In this document: positions 34,933 through 45,347 of the stretch, piece after piece
Numbering within the stretch: position 1 is the first letter of the stretch
How the letters are laid out: the number at the start of each line of letters is the position of its first letter
Source: Halocafeteria seosinensis
Lineage: Eukaryota; Sar; Bigyra; Bicosoecida
Direction: 5' to 3'
DNA: 50,899 nt
Assembly (NCBI GenBank): GCA_001687465.1
Contig: LVLI01000638.1
Span: 1 to 50,899, forward strand
Position numbers and translations under genes: made by a program
Notes under the pieces: model-generated
What the model saw: only the letters and a program-made list of their open reading frames with translations
The model's database searches: none
Told to the model about the DNA's origin: nothing

Positions 34933-35431
34933 ATGTCGCAAAAGGAACTCGACCCCGTTAGCGCAGGTACGTGAGCTTCACAACCGAATCAACGGAAATC
35001 CTCGTAAGGCTGTATGGAGCTCTCCCGAGCGTATTTGGTGCAGACCACAACCAGAGAGATCGGATTAAGAAGGAAATACAGTCACAGTTAAAGTTCCCGG
35101 TGGAATGGGGGTCGTTAATGGAAGGAGAAAATAAACCGGCCCCGTGCATTGAAGATGAAATTGCTCGCAAACGTGAACAGTATTACCAATTAAAGGACGA
35201 ACTCGCACATGAGAAACTCGGTGAAACAGAAGTGCAAAAGATGAATCTACATCCACATTCCCTGGATGACAAGTAAGTGCTGGGGTTTAGACGTTGTGGA
35301 GCAACCATTGGGCCGTCGAATACGATGTGCGTTTTGCGCGCCACGCACCGTACAGATATGTGTCGCCCTCTGAGACGAAGAAGAAGCGTTGGAAAAAATT
35401 ACAGAAAACTATGCTAGAAGAAGGAGCTTGA
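34933..35431 (+). CDS. Small unknown protein, charged and helical (3 exons, 112 aa)
   Basis: Exons: 34933-34966, 35044-35272 and 35356-35431; phases join and the stop is TGA. The peptide begins MSQKELDPVSADHNQRDRIK, continues QLKFPVEWGSLMEG, then a charged helix (IEDEIARKREQYYQLKDELA), and ends KYVSPSETKKKRWKKLQ with TMLEEGA. Three short exons that splice into one continuous frame argue for a real gene. I do not recognise the family. Its size and helical KEWG-like content are seen in small ciliary or kinetochore proteins, but that is only an impression. Confidence 0.6.
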
Positions 35432-35728
35432 AACCTTACACGGAAGAGCCAGGACTGAGAGGCTCACATACCTTGCATCTGGGGAAGATTACTCTCTCTC
35501 CCAGCAGTGTTGCAAGTGCTCTTAAAACGAGAATGAGCGTGCACATCGTTCGTTTCCCGAGGAAGGTTGTGGTAACCATGTTAGTAGCTCCGACGGTTTT
35601 GCCAAACTGAAACTGGTAGCACGCTAGAAAATCACATGATACACGTGGTGTACCTGAAAACGCTGCTATAGTATATTTCTTGGAAGTGAAAGCTACTACC
35701 CAATAATGTATCTTACTATGTAACCACG

Positions 35729-36902
35729 TTAGCGCTTGACAAATTTTGCAAGTTTGCTCGCTATTCCTTCCGCCTGCGTTCCATACATTCCCCCGAAAAT
35801 GTACCTGGATTCATTAGTCATAGGGTTCCACATTAGACGGTGGGAATCGAGTACATTTGAGTAGACCGCACGTACCAGTGGTTCATATAATGATACAACT
35901 GATATAGGTCGTGCCTTTCATCCCAATGCTGTCTAGCTTGTGGCATTTTTTCGTAGTAAGCCTTCCAAAATTGAGGCGGCACGCTCCCAAACATGCTGCG
36001 TTGACACGGAACCGCGTAACCTGTAGTGTACTCAGTGTATTGTGATGTAGAGATGCTGCTACGTACCACATAATCCCAAAGTCGAACTCATAGTGAGCAT
36101 AACAAGGAGCGGCATCATAGATAACGGGAACCAGCCAATCTGAAGAATCCTTTAATTGAACCCCTTGTTGCTCCATTTCTCTATGTATTGTGTCATCACT
36201 AACACCTTCTCTTTCATGGCGTTCTTGAATAAAACGCTTCAGCCTTTCCTGAGAAACCCTGGCGGCAGCATAGTTTCCCGACCATAGATCACCGTGAACC
36301 AAGCTTGGCTTCACTTCGTCGATTGCTTCAAAGAACGAGCCGATATTGTTGCAAATGTCCTCAATATTTCTCTTAAAGCTTGAACTCGCACCATGGCGTC
36401 CATCAATAAGTTTAGTCATTGTGCGCAACCGGTAGTTTGCATAAAAGTCTTGCCAAGTATCACACCAGGTGTTAGTTTGCGGTCCTTCACCACACCAATT
36501 ATTGACAGGGAATCCAAATTTCCCTTTCGGAACATCCGGGTCATTTTGAGGAGCCATATGGAGGTCAGCCAACTGAGACGCGAACTTTTGATACAGATCG
36601 CCCTGCGAGAGCCTTCCGGACATATTGACGAATTCTGACACGAAAACCACTCCATCTCCAGCTTTCTGAACCATTAATGGTTCCGGGCAGAAAATCGTGT
36701 GCGTGTCATAAATGGCTCTCGCACCTTTGTACTCGGACTCCAACTTCGTTAGTTCACCGATTGGCGCGAATTTGGCAAAATACTTGCCCCCATCTTCCGT
36801 AGTGAGAATGTATGCTTCGGCATCATCTCCTCCCGCTGTGGCTTTGGAATTGGCAATGTGGGTGTTCAGCGCTCGTCCAACGTCCTCCCACACACGTTGC
36901 AT
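35729..36902 (-). CDS. FN3K: Fructosamine/ketosamine-3-kinase (3 exons, 343 aa)
   Basis: Exons: 36902-36067, 35995-35876 and 35804-35729; stop TAA. The fold is a protein-kinase-like sugar kinase that phosphorylates ketosamines on glycated proteins so that they fall apart. Visible features: the nucleotide-binding lysine region (GGKYFAKFAP), the ARAIYDTHTIFCPEPL segment, KFGFPVNNWCGEGPQTNTW, the catalytic loop HGDLWSGN and the metal-binding segment YDAAPCYAHYEFDFGIM, where DPA of most homologs is DAA. The C-terminus runs LYQLYHYMNHWYIFGGMYG, which required finding a 76-bp last exon. It is about 30 residues longer than the human enzyme, with the extra length mainly in a charged insert after the catalytic loop (EERHEREGV-type region). 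It shares a 230-bp divergent promoter region with ASCC1. Confidence 0.93.
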
Positions 36903-37132
36903 TATCGCTCACCACTTTCTCGGTTGTCAACTGGACTCGCAAAAGGCGCCACCGTTGCACTCTGTGTCATCGAACCAACCTCGTCGTCAGACGCACGTAT
37001 ACCGGGTGTAGAACACTTCCTCCATCCATCTTGTGAAGGTAGCTGGCGCGGGGAACTTCACGAAGGTCGCAGATGGAATCGTAGTTTGTGTTGACAGGGG
37101 ATTCAGAGGTTCGCTTGGTTCTTTTTTAAACG

Positions 37133-38448
37133 ATGGCGGATGACAATGAATCGGCGCCGTACCACATCGTGGTGCGCGTCGGGAAACGACAGTACCGAAA
37201 GTTTCGGCACCCTTTTCATCGTCCATCTTCTTCGACTCAGGAGAGTTCCGTGATGCAGTATGCAGAGCCGCCGGAAGAGGATGTCGAGGAAGAGAGATTC
37301 CGAGATGATGAAGATGGTGGAGAGGAGGAGCTCCTGGAACAGGAGAAAACCAAACGAGAGGGGGACGAGTTTGTGGGGAAGGCTTTGGTGGCTCCTCGAG
37401 CTGTGGGAGCTATAATTGGACGCAAGGGTTCCACATTACGAGGTCTTGAACAGCAGACCAACACGAAGATCAGTATTCAATCAGACAAGAATGAATCTGT
37501 CCCTCAGAAGAAGAACGAGCCGAACTACGTGTCTCACCCTCGGGACATCAAGGATGCTGTTGTCACCATTCGAGGGTCTTCGGCGCAGGGTGTCTCGTCA
37601 GCTCGAACACGGGTGTAAGTTGTCTACTTTGTCGAAATGATGCGTTTGCTTTGAATGAACCATTGTATTCCCTTGAATTGTGCTGACGCAGGTTTTTAAA
37701 GGAGCAGGGAGCAATAGATAAACTACCGTACTCACACTTCGTTTCAGTACCCTTAGCGCTGGGGAATGTGTCTGACGCTTCAAATGCAATGCAGAAATTT
37801 CAGCAAGAAGTTTTGTCTATACAAGAGTCTGCAGAAGATTCTTTTGGGATAGAAAGTTCGCTCTTTACTCAACCTGCTCAGTTACACTGCACGCTACTCA
37901 TGTTGAAGATCTATTCTAATAAGGCCTTGCAGCTGGCCGTTCGAGCCTTGAGAAACACGAATGGAACTCTGAAGGATATTGCTAGGGAATTGCGTGAAAC
38001 TTATGGCGAACAGTATAGAGAGACAAATATAGCGGGTTTGGAGTATATGAATGATGACCCGCAAAACGTACATGTCTTGTATGGGCAGCTGCATGGACAT
38101 GGAGCGCAACTACTTGACCGGTACTGGAGATCACTGATTCGAGAGTATTTGAATAATTCTTTAACATCCGAAGAGGAACTTCGCCGACAGCGCATGATAC
38201 TGCCTGATGGATCTTTTTCGCCAAAACTCCATGTCACTTTGCTCAATACAAGAAGAAGAGGCGAGGAGGGGGCCGATCGGCAACCATTCGACGCTCGACC
38301 ACTACTGCAACACTGGGGAAGCCATGTAGACTCAAAAAACTCTTTACGCGACATCTGGTCTACTCAGTTGTCAACGGTGCACTTGTCAGCAAGGGGATCG
38401 TTCGACGAGAATAAGTATTTCTACTCTGAATTCACAATACAACTTTAG
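37133..38448 (+). CDS. ASCC1: ASCC1: KH domain plus 2H phosphoesterase-like domain (2 exons, 412 aa)
   Basis: Exons: 37133-37614 and 37692-38448; stop TAG. An acidic N-terminal third precedes a KH RNA-binding domain with the GxxG loop IIGRKGST (about residues 92-99). The C-terminal half is an AKAP7/LigT-type 2H domain, starting PYSHFVSVPLALG and carrying both HxT motifs, LHCTLLML (about 226) and LHVTLLN (about 340). In animals ASCC1 is a regulatory subunit of the ASC-1 complex that works with the ASCC3 helicase in alkylation repair, ribosome rescue and transcription coactivation. Both His/Thr pairs are intact, so phosphodiesterase activity is possible. Nuclear or nucleo-cytoplasmic location is expected. 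The stop lies about 118 bp from the stop of the convergent Plus3-ART gene. Confidence 0.92.
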
Positions 38449-38566
38449 GTGTCAACATCAGAGGACAATGAGGTCAACATACTGTAGCTTCTTGGAGGCC
38501 AGTTACATGGATTACGGGGTGTACTTTTTCTTCTCCAAAAAACATGTAAAGGGATTATGATGGTAT

Positions 38567-40884
38567 CTATCTATTCTCTGGCACAGGGATAATGTGAACA
38601 GCATGAATATGTACACGGCAAGGATCCACAACACACCATTCCGCTGTGTTGGATGCCGGCTGAGAGTTATCCCTGAGGTACAAACTGTCGTAACCCTCCC
38701 AAGCGTACCAGGTACCGTTATGGTCCAGAAATTTTCGAATTTCCCCGTGGGGGCCTGAACGAATACCTGACGGGTCAGGTTCGTTTTGGGCAACTTTGCA
38801 GTGCCCAAGATCTGTTATCGTCTCAATGATGGCGGCACCATTCGAATGGTTTTGGACAATGTTATCTGTGCTATCTGTATGTAAACGGAGTGTAACGCTG
38901 CTTCCCGTGCGACGATAGTGTTCCTCCTGAGCCTCCTTGAGTAACGTATTGTAGTCCTTGGGTAACGACGCTCGCGAGCGAGCAGCGAATATAAGCCCCT
39001 TCTCACGACGCCCTAGGTAAATCCCAAAGCCCTGCGCACTTGTTAATATCTACATCTAATTTCTACCTTGGATAGCAAATACCTGGAACATACCTCCATC
39101 TGACAGCAGCAGTCGCCTCTCTTGCATTGCTCAATCTTTTTGCATCTTGGCTTCGTAAATCCACTCTTGAGCACTCCAATAGCATTGTCAACAGACGTAC
39201 CATGGTACAACCGTACAAAATTCCCTCGTCTTCGAGGATACACGAACGGGTGCTGATATGCGCAATTCGCGCTTCTGAAAATTTCACGAACGACACGGCT
39301 AAAATTCACACCCTGATGTGAGACAGTGTTTTCATCTTGAAGCGACATTAAGGATTTCTCTCCCATCCATAGGACTCCGGATGGCCATACCCTCGTCGAC
39401 GCTCCTACTTTCTGACCGAAGCGACGGGCCGTTCGCCGAATAACGTTGTTCTTTACTTGACCGAGACGCAATAGAATATCGATGTCCAAGAAGAAGACTT
39501 GAACACGCGAATTAAGAGTTCTATATTTTTCCCTAGTTGTTCTTTTCTCCCAAGGCTTGGAGGACGCAGCTACAGCAGTGAATGTATTCAACTGTTCATC
39601 GGATGCACTTGGGTACTTCGTTTTATATTCAGGATATTCAACGGAACCATACTTTTCCACCGTCTCCAGGCGCAGTCCCCCTTTTCTGGCAGAGGGAGGT
39701 AATTCATCAACTGAGTCATCAGCCACTGAGCCGGTGAACTCCAATCTGGCAACAATTGCATACTTGAAATAGTTGAGCGGAACATAGCCCAAAATTTCTC
39801 TCGCGCCCCTCCACGCTGTGATTTCAGGTTGCAATTCATCGTAGCCATAATCCGCAGTGGCATCGAAGAGGCATAGTTCATCGGACTTGGAATGCAGAAA
39901 CAAGTATGCATACTCTCCAGCATATTTTTGAATTTCATCATTCATCCCAGGACTGTAGCGGTTTATATCAGCGTCACTAGATGAGGCTTGTTTCGGGAGA
40001 GAAATATCATCGGGCTCAGCACCAACAGCTGTGGAGTTTGCGATCCAGCTTCGCAGAACGATTTTCACCTCATGCTTTGGCATTTCAGGTTGCACACATC
40101 CCCATGGAACTTGAGTCTTCTCTTCAGTGACAATATACGCACCCGCTCCATTTTCTTGATCTCTCAGAATGCGGTCTCGGGAGTCTTTTAATGAGTATAA
40201 GATATCCTTAGTGAGTGGACCGTACCATCTCAGTTTTCCCGCTTTTTCAAGTGTGTATCGATCAGCATTCTGATCGGTAGGAACTATGCTCGACAATCCC
40301 AACTCCCGTCTAAGGTCGTCGGCCCTGCTCCTCGTTGCCTTTTCCAATATTCGGAGTGCAGTCTTGTATTCTTCTTCTGTAGGAGGACTATTCGAAACTC
40401 TATCTAAGCAAAGTCTAGCCTCCGTGGGAGGATCGTTGGACACATCAAAGCAGCGGAGCATCGACCTGGTACTCGTCTGTCGTGAGGGGTCCGTCCACAC
40501 CCCGGTGACTTTATATGCTTGCTTAGCTTTTACTAATTGATCAATTCGGAACAAGTGGTATACTCCTTGGCTAACTTGGTATCTAACAAAAAATCCCGTC
40601 ACCAGTTTTGCAAAGTAGGGGGTATTGCAATACCGGCCAAGGAAGCTCCTCGATAATACGACGGACCGGAAATCGTCGTACGAGGGCGAATGCGCTGCAG
40701 CTTCCTCACTGCCGTTTCCTTCATCATATATATGCGAACTATTTGCTGGTGCTATCGAAACAGCAGCATACCCGTTCGTGGCCTGGGAACCACCTGTTGT
40801 CGTGGTGGTTGTGTCCACCCTCCTGCGTTTGTTTGCGTTTCTGTCTTCATTTTCGGGTGCTCCGGAGGGCGAAGCTGATGCCAT
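38567..40884 (-). CDS. Plus3-domain protein fused to a PARP-like ADP-ribosyltransferase domain (2 exons, 751 aa)
   Basis: Exons: 40884-39094 and 39031-38567, phase 0; stop TAG. After a disordered N-terminus with a basic signal (NKRRRV), residues about 70-200 match the Plus3 domain of the Paf1-complex subunit RTF1: VVLSRSFLGRYCNTPYFAK, LVTGFFVRYQV and RVSNSPPTEEEY. That domain binds phosphorylated Spt5 and single-stranded nucleic acid. The middle region is novel. The C-terminus has ART-fold signatures: RLYHGTSVDNAIGVLKSGF (His561), GFGIYLGRRE (Tyr602) and NTAEWCVVDP (Glu728), giving the H-Y-E triad of PARP-type enzymes. A Cys-rich stretch (CKRGDCCCQ) lies between the first two motifs. A role in ADP-ribosylation linked to transcription is inferred. 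The start is the ATG at 40884; the frame is open for a few codons upstream without an ATG. Confidence 0.8.
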
Positions 40885-41675
40885 AATCCAGCGCCCCACC
40901 TATACTGGACTACCAGAGTGACAGTGCCTGTGTCAGGCAGACGTCTGTGTTAAGAAGTCGCAGATTCAACCTCCGTTCGTAGTCCTGCATGTGACCACGT
41001 AAAAATCAAGAAATAGAGATTTCGAGGAGAATAAAATCTTAAAATCCCTTGAAATTCACTGTATGTGTTGCAGCCGTAACTGTCTGGGAAGCGTGTGTCT
41101 CAAGCAAAATACCCAGTTATATCGAGCTGCTTCTTCCTTGTTATTAGCCACTCCCAACATTCCATTGCCTACACGTCTCGGATGGCAAGAAGAGTAGGTC
41201 CTGGCTGAGCTCCACCGGAGAGAGGAGGGAAGGGAAAATCGCTTGCGTATACGTCCGTGGACGGACGAGAAGAGGATGTTTTTCATGGAAGGAAGAAAGA
41301 GCTTACCTTATGGGTTCGAATCAAGTGTTATTGTCCCAATTTAGTACACTTTATACATTAACTACACGTACGTCAGCGCGTATACAGTGAGACCATTCAA
41401 CCAACTAACTATTCCAATGACCTGGATCGACATATAATATGCACCTACGACACTATAGGGCTCCTTGTATCTGCGCCTCTTAAGTCTTGGAAGCACACAT
41501 CAGGTCTCAATAAAGATTGTGTCGTTGAAGTTGCACTGACACCGCGCGGTCATTGCATTCACTATGAAGCCAGCAGGAGGGAGTATTGCTGCTTAATGGA
41601 CTGCACAGTGCCGACATTTCGCGTCGCTTATGTATGTAGAATTGGTTCTGAACCGTGAAAGAAAGAGACCCAACA
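40885..41675. other. Divergent intergenic region, no gene seen
   Basis: About 790 bp lie between the Plus3-ART gene and MRT4. A GGTTCGAATC sequence at about 41312 resembles a tRNA B box, but no T-stem or acceptor stem pairs around it. ORFs on both strands are short and without likeness to known proteins. Confidence 0.5.
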
Positions 41676-42634
41676 ATGCCGCGGTCACGCAAAGTGCGAC
41701 AGAGTAAGTTGAAGCTACTAGCCAGACCTCGATATAAGGCCATTTCGATGCGTATACGGCTTATACACTTCATTTCCGTGTGTTAAGTGCAGAACCCACC
41801 ACCAATGTTCATCATAAAGAGAAGAAGGAGTTAAAGCAGCAGCTCATTGATGTGGTACAGCGCTGTGTGGACGAATATGAACGAGTCTTTGTATTCACAT
41901 TCGAAAACATGCGCACCAATAAATTCAAAGATCTTCGCAATGAATGGAAAGATAGCAGATTCTTGTTAGGGAGAAATAAGGTGATGAAATTAGCACTTGA
42001 AGGAGGACCTGGAGCAGGCGAGAAAGAATATAGACCGGGTTTGGGGAAACTGGCGCAGGTATGCTCTTGCTTTGCAACGTTGTCAATCCGTATTCATTAT
42101 GCGTGACTCGTGACGTGCAGCATCTTAATGGAATGGTTGGTCTGTTATTCACAAATAGAAGTGCAGAAGAAGTTCGAAAGTGAGTGTCTCGTAAGACACG
42201 TCCGTCGTTGTATTCTGTCGGCTTCACTTGAGATGACATGACTCCAGATACTTTAAGGACTACGGGGAGCTGGATTATGCCAGAGCTGGGGCAGAAGCAA
42301 CAGAACAAATGGTCATACCACAAGGTCCAATAGATCAACCACATACACTGTGTCCGACGCTATCGAAGCTAGGAATGCCAGTAAAGTTAGAGAAGGGTAT
42401 CATTCAGTGCACGAGAGATTACGTGGTTTGTGAAGAAGGCGCCTCGCTGACTCCGAACCAGGCAAAACTACTGGTACGTGGACCAGATGCACATATATTT
42501 TCTTTTGTGAAACTTAGCATACACTGAACATTTGCTCCCAGAAACTATTCGGAAAGCCCATGGCGTGGTTCACAATTTCTATGCAAGCAATGTGGGAATC
42601 TTCCACAGAAAAGTATTCCAACGTAAATGTATGA
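41676..42634 (+). CDS. MRT4: Ribosome assembly factor MRT4 (5 exons, 223 aa)
   Basis: Exons: 41676-41703, 41793-42058, 42121-42179, 42248-42473 and 42542-42634; stop TGA. It starts MPRSRKVRQ and belongs to the uL10/P0-like family: ENMRTNKFKDLRNEWKDSRF, LLGRNKVMKLALEG, LNGMVGLLFTNRSAEEV, YFKDYGELDYARAG and YVVCEEGASLTPNQAKLL. MRT4 holds the P0 site on pre-60S ribosomes in the nucleolus until it is exchanged for P0 in the cytoplasm. It lacks the acidic P-stalk tail of P0, and also lacks the acidic C-terminal extension of human MRTO4, ending soon after FTISMQAMWES. Exon 1 is only 28 nt, found from the family N-terminus. The stop is 23 bp from the stop of the convergent HSF gene. Confidence 0.93.
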
Positions 42635-42657
42635 CACGGCAAAAGCAGCTGTCGGTT

Positions 42658-45347
42658 CTACGACGATGCGTTGTCGTTATGTAGACCTGCCTCTAAATGT
42701 GATTCACTCTCCCCAAATTGAGTGTCCATCTTAGCAATTTCTGACTGGGAATGGTCATGGACTGTAGTGGAAACAAACGTGCCCCACGTCTTCGAAGGAG
42801 TTTGCGAAAATTGTTGCCCCGCTGATAAAGATGGTAGTGATATCTCCCCAATGGAGTGGGTATCCAGACTTAGTTTTCGTTCTTTCTCACCTTCGACAGA
42901 TCCAACATCCTCGTAACTATATTCATGAGTCTGGCTTCCACCTTCTTCAAATGGAACACTCGGTCTATTATGTTCCGATTCTCCACCCTGCCCACTTCCT
43001 TCTGACGTGCTTTCGAGACCTTGAAGTGGGAGACTACCATTTTCCGTAGACGCTCCACCCGCGCCCACATTGTCCCCGGGACCATTCGTCTGCCCACTAG
43101 CCATCGCAGCTTCACCGGCGGCAGCTGCTAACGCTGCCTGCTCAGATTGATCTCCCTGTGAAGCAGGACCGGAGCTTTGCAGTTGCTGATTCGGTGCTAT
43201 GGCGTCTCGAAGCTCAGCAGAGTCCGCTTGAACTGGTGGAGCATTTCTTGTGTCCGCAGCGACAGCAACATACTGCTGCATTACTTGCTCCAGATATTGG
43301 ATTCGGGCAGTAAGACGCTCTACCTCCTCTTTGCTATACGTTTCTGATGTGTCACCACCGCCACTAGCTCCTGACTGAGGCAATGTTCCTGTCGACTGTG
43401 ACATACTGGGAGACTGGTAAAACTGTGAGCCGGAGCTAGTGTGTGCGGGAGTAGAACTTGGCCTCACGGACATTTCTGCATTTGAGTTGGTGGGACGGCG
43501 CGAAGTACCCGCCGTTTCGCTTTGCGAGTGATAGTGGGCTTGAATGCTGGAAGCAAACGATGCCTGCCGTAAAGCATTGGCACTCGCAGTACTCTCACGA
43601 TCATCAAACTCCTTTTCATGTCCAGATCTATCGAAGGGAGCGGAGGTAGTAGCGTCACAATTCAAGCCCACAAGAGAATCATCACCAGCCATTGCGCGAT
43701 CTCTTGACCCGCTTCGTTTTGATCGACCGAATATAGAGCCCGTATCGAACTCAGAGTACAAGCTACCCCCTCCAAAGCTGTCGGAGCGGAGTCCGGCCGA
43801 AGGAGATCTCCCGCGTCCAAACATGTGGTCTTTTAAAGAGAATTCCGTCTTTGGAAAGTCCTCACCTACCGTAGAAGCTTGCTGCCGGCTACCTGGTGAC
43901 TGGTCCAGAGCCCCGCTTTGTGAGTTCCCCGCACCGCCGGCAGCACTGGGCGTGTGCGCGCTTTGAACAGCGTGCTCGTTTTGGTTTCCACGATATCCCA
44001 GTGAAAATCCACTCTCGCTTATCCCACCTGTTACAGAGGACGCTGAATAACCGCCAGGTTGTGGGGCAAACGACTCTGAAGGATACGGATAATTCCGTTG
44101 ACTTATTCCATTGGGAGCCTGGATCGCATCGTATACATGAGGAAGCTGATGTTGTTGCTCGATGGAGGCGCTTCTACTATTACTCGCAGGATCCACAGAG
44201 GAGGAAATCGGGGCTTGTGGCGCCGTTGGAGGTGCCGCCATATGACCCCCTGCTGCTGAAGGTGGCGGGGCTACTCCTTCAGACCAACCTCCCACATAAC
44301 TGGCTGGAAAGTGAGGATCTACTGGCACGTGCTCTTGCCCTCCCCACTCATGAGTTGGAACCCATTGACCAGCGTGGGGACCTAAACTGTCGAGACCATG
44401 GGGATCCGGGAGAGGCTCATTTCCGTAGTGATAATTATAGTCTTGGTAGGCTGGTGCTTCAACACTTTGCGGTGCGTGATAGGCAGTTTCTCCTGCGCCT
44501 TGAGCGCTTGACAGACGGAATGCCCTATCACTAGGGTTGACATACGCCCTTGACTGAATGGCCGGTTCATCGGAAACCCTCTGCTTCTTGTTAGCATCCT
44601 GGTGAAAATCTTTGCCTGGAGCCCCACGCTTTGCTCTCTCCGGTTGCTGCTTTTGAGGCCGCTTCTTGTTTCGCGAAGAATTCCGCTGCTGCCCTTTCGG
44701 CGCACTTTTGCTGAAGCCATACACTGACTCTTTATTGTACACGTCTCCATTTTGATAGGTAGGATCGCCGGCCGCTGCCAATAGTGCTTGACCTGAGCTA
44801 TTTGTCTTTCTCACCACCTTATTAAGCATATCCCGTCGGCCTTTCCTAAAATAGGGGTGGTAATAAATAAACAAGTGCGATTTCTTCTCAGTCTTGATTC
44901 CAAACTTCGGCAACTGATTACTGTGTAGCTTTTGGAATCTGAAAACATTTCGATCAATTAAACAAACGGTCAATCGGATAACATAGGGAAGGCGTTGTTG
45001 GCAGGCAGAACTTACGCGTAAAAAGAGCACTGACGGCTGAAAGAAGACCAATTACCATGATTGAAGTATTGAGGAAGCACTTCATTGGCAAATTTCTTGG
45101 TATCCTCAATTTGGAACGCAACTCCATCTCCCACCCAGTGGATGACATGACTCCACCGTTGGTCAAGCAATATCCGGTACAGATTCTGCACACGCAAAAG
45201 ACTGTCAACACACACGCTCTTGAAAGAGGAGGCTTCGTTCATCCCAAAACTAACCTGTACAAAAGGTGGAGGGGTCAGCTCCGCAGGAGCCTGACCATTA
45301 CCTCCCATCATTTGTTGATTTCCAGGACGAGCCTTGGAACTTGCCAT
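42658..45347 (-). CDS. HSF: Heat-shock transcription factor (3 exons, 847 aa)
   Basis: Exons: 45347-45255, 45185-45016 and 44938-42658; stop TAG. The winged-helix DNA-binding domain spans about residues 27-120: PPFVQ, NLYRILLDQRWSHVIHW, KKFANEVLPQYFNHGNWSSF, SRQCSFYAFQKLH. It binds inverted nGAAn heat-shock elements as a trimer in the nucleus. The first intron lies in the domain's N-terminal edge and the second within the turn normally reading FYGF, which here becomes FYAF. A basic segment follows (YFRKGRRDML; RNKKRPQKQQPERAKRG). About 600 residues of Gln/Ser/Gly/Pro-rich sequence make up most of the rest, with one short coiled coil (EEVERLTARIQYLEQVMQQY) near residue 600, probably the oligomerisation or HR-like helix. 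The placement of this coil far from the DNA-binding domain is unusual for HSF1. Confidence 0.9.

Noticed and set aside
41305-41325. GGTTCGAATC sequence resembling a tRNA B box
   Set aside because: Flanking bases do not form a T-stem or acceptor stem, and no A box or anticodon arm fits upstream.
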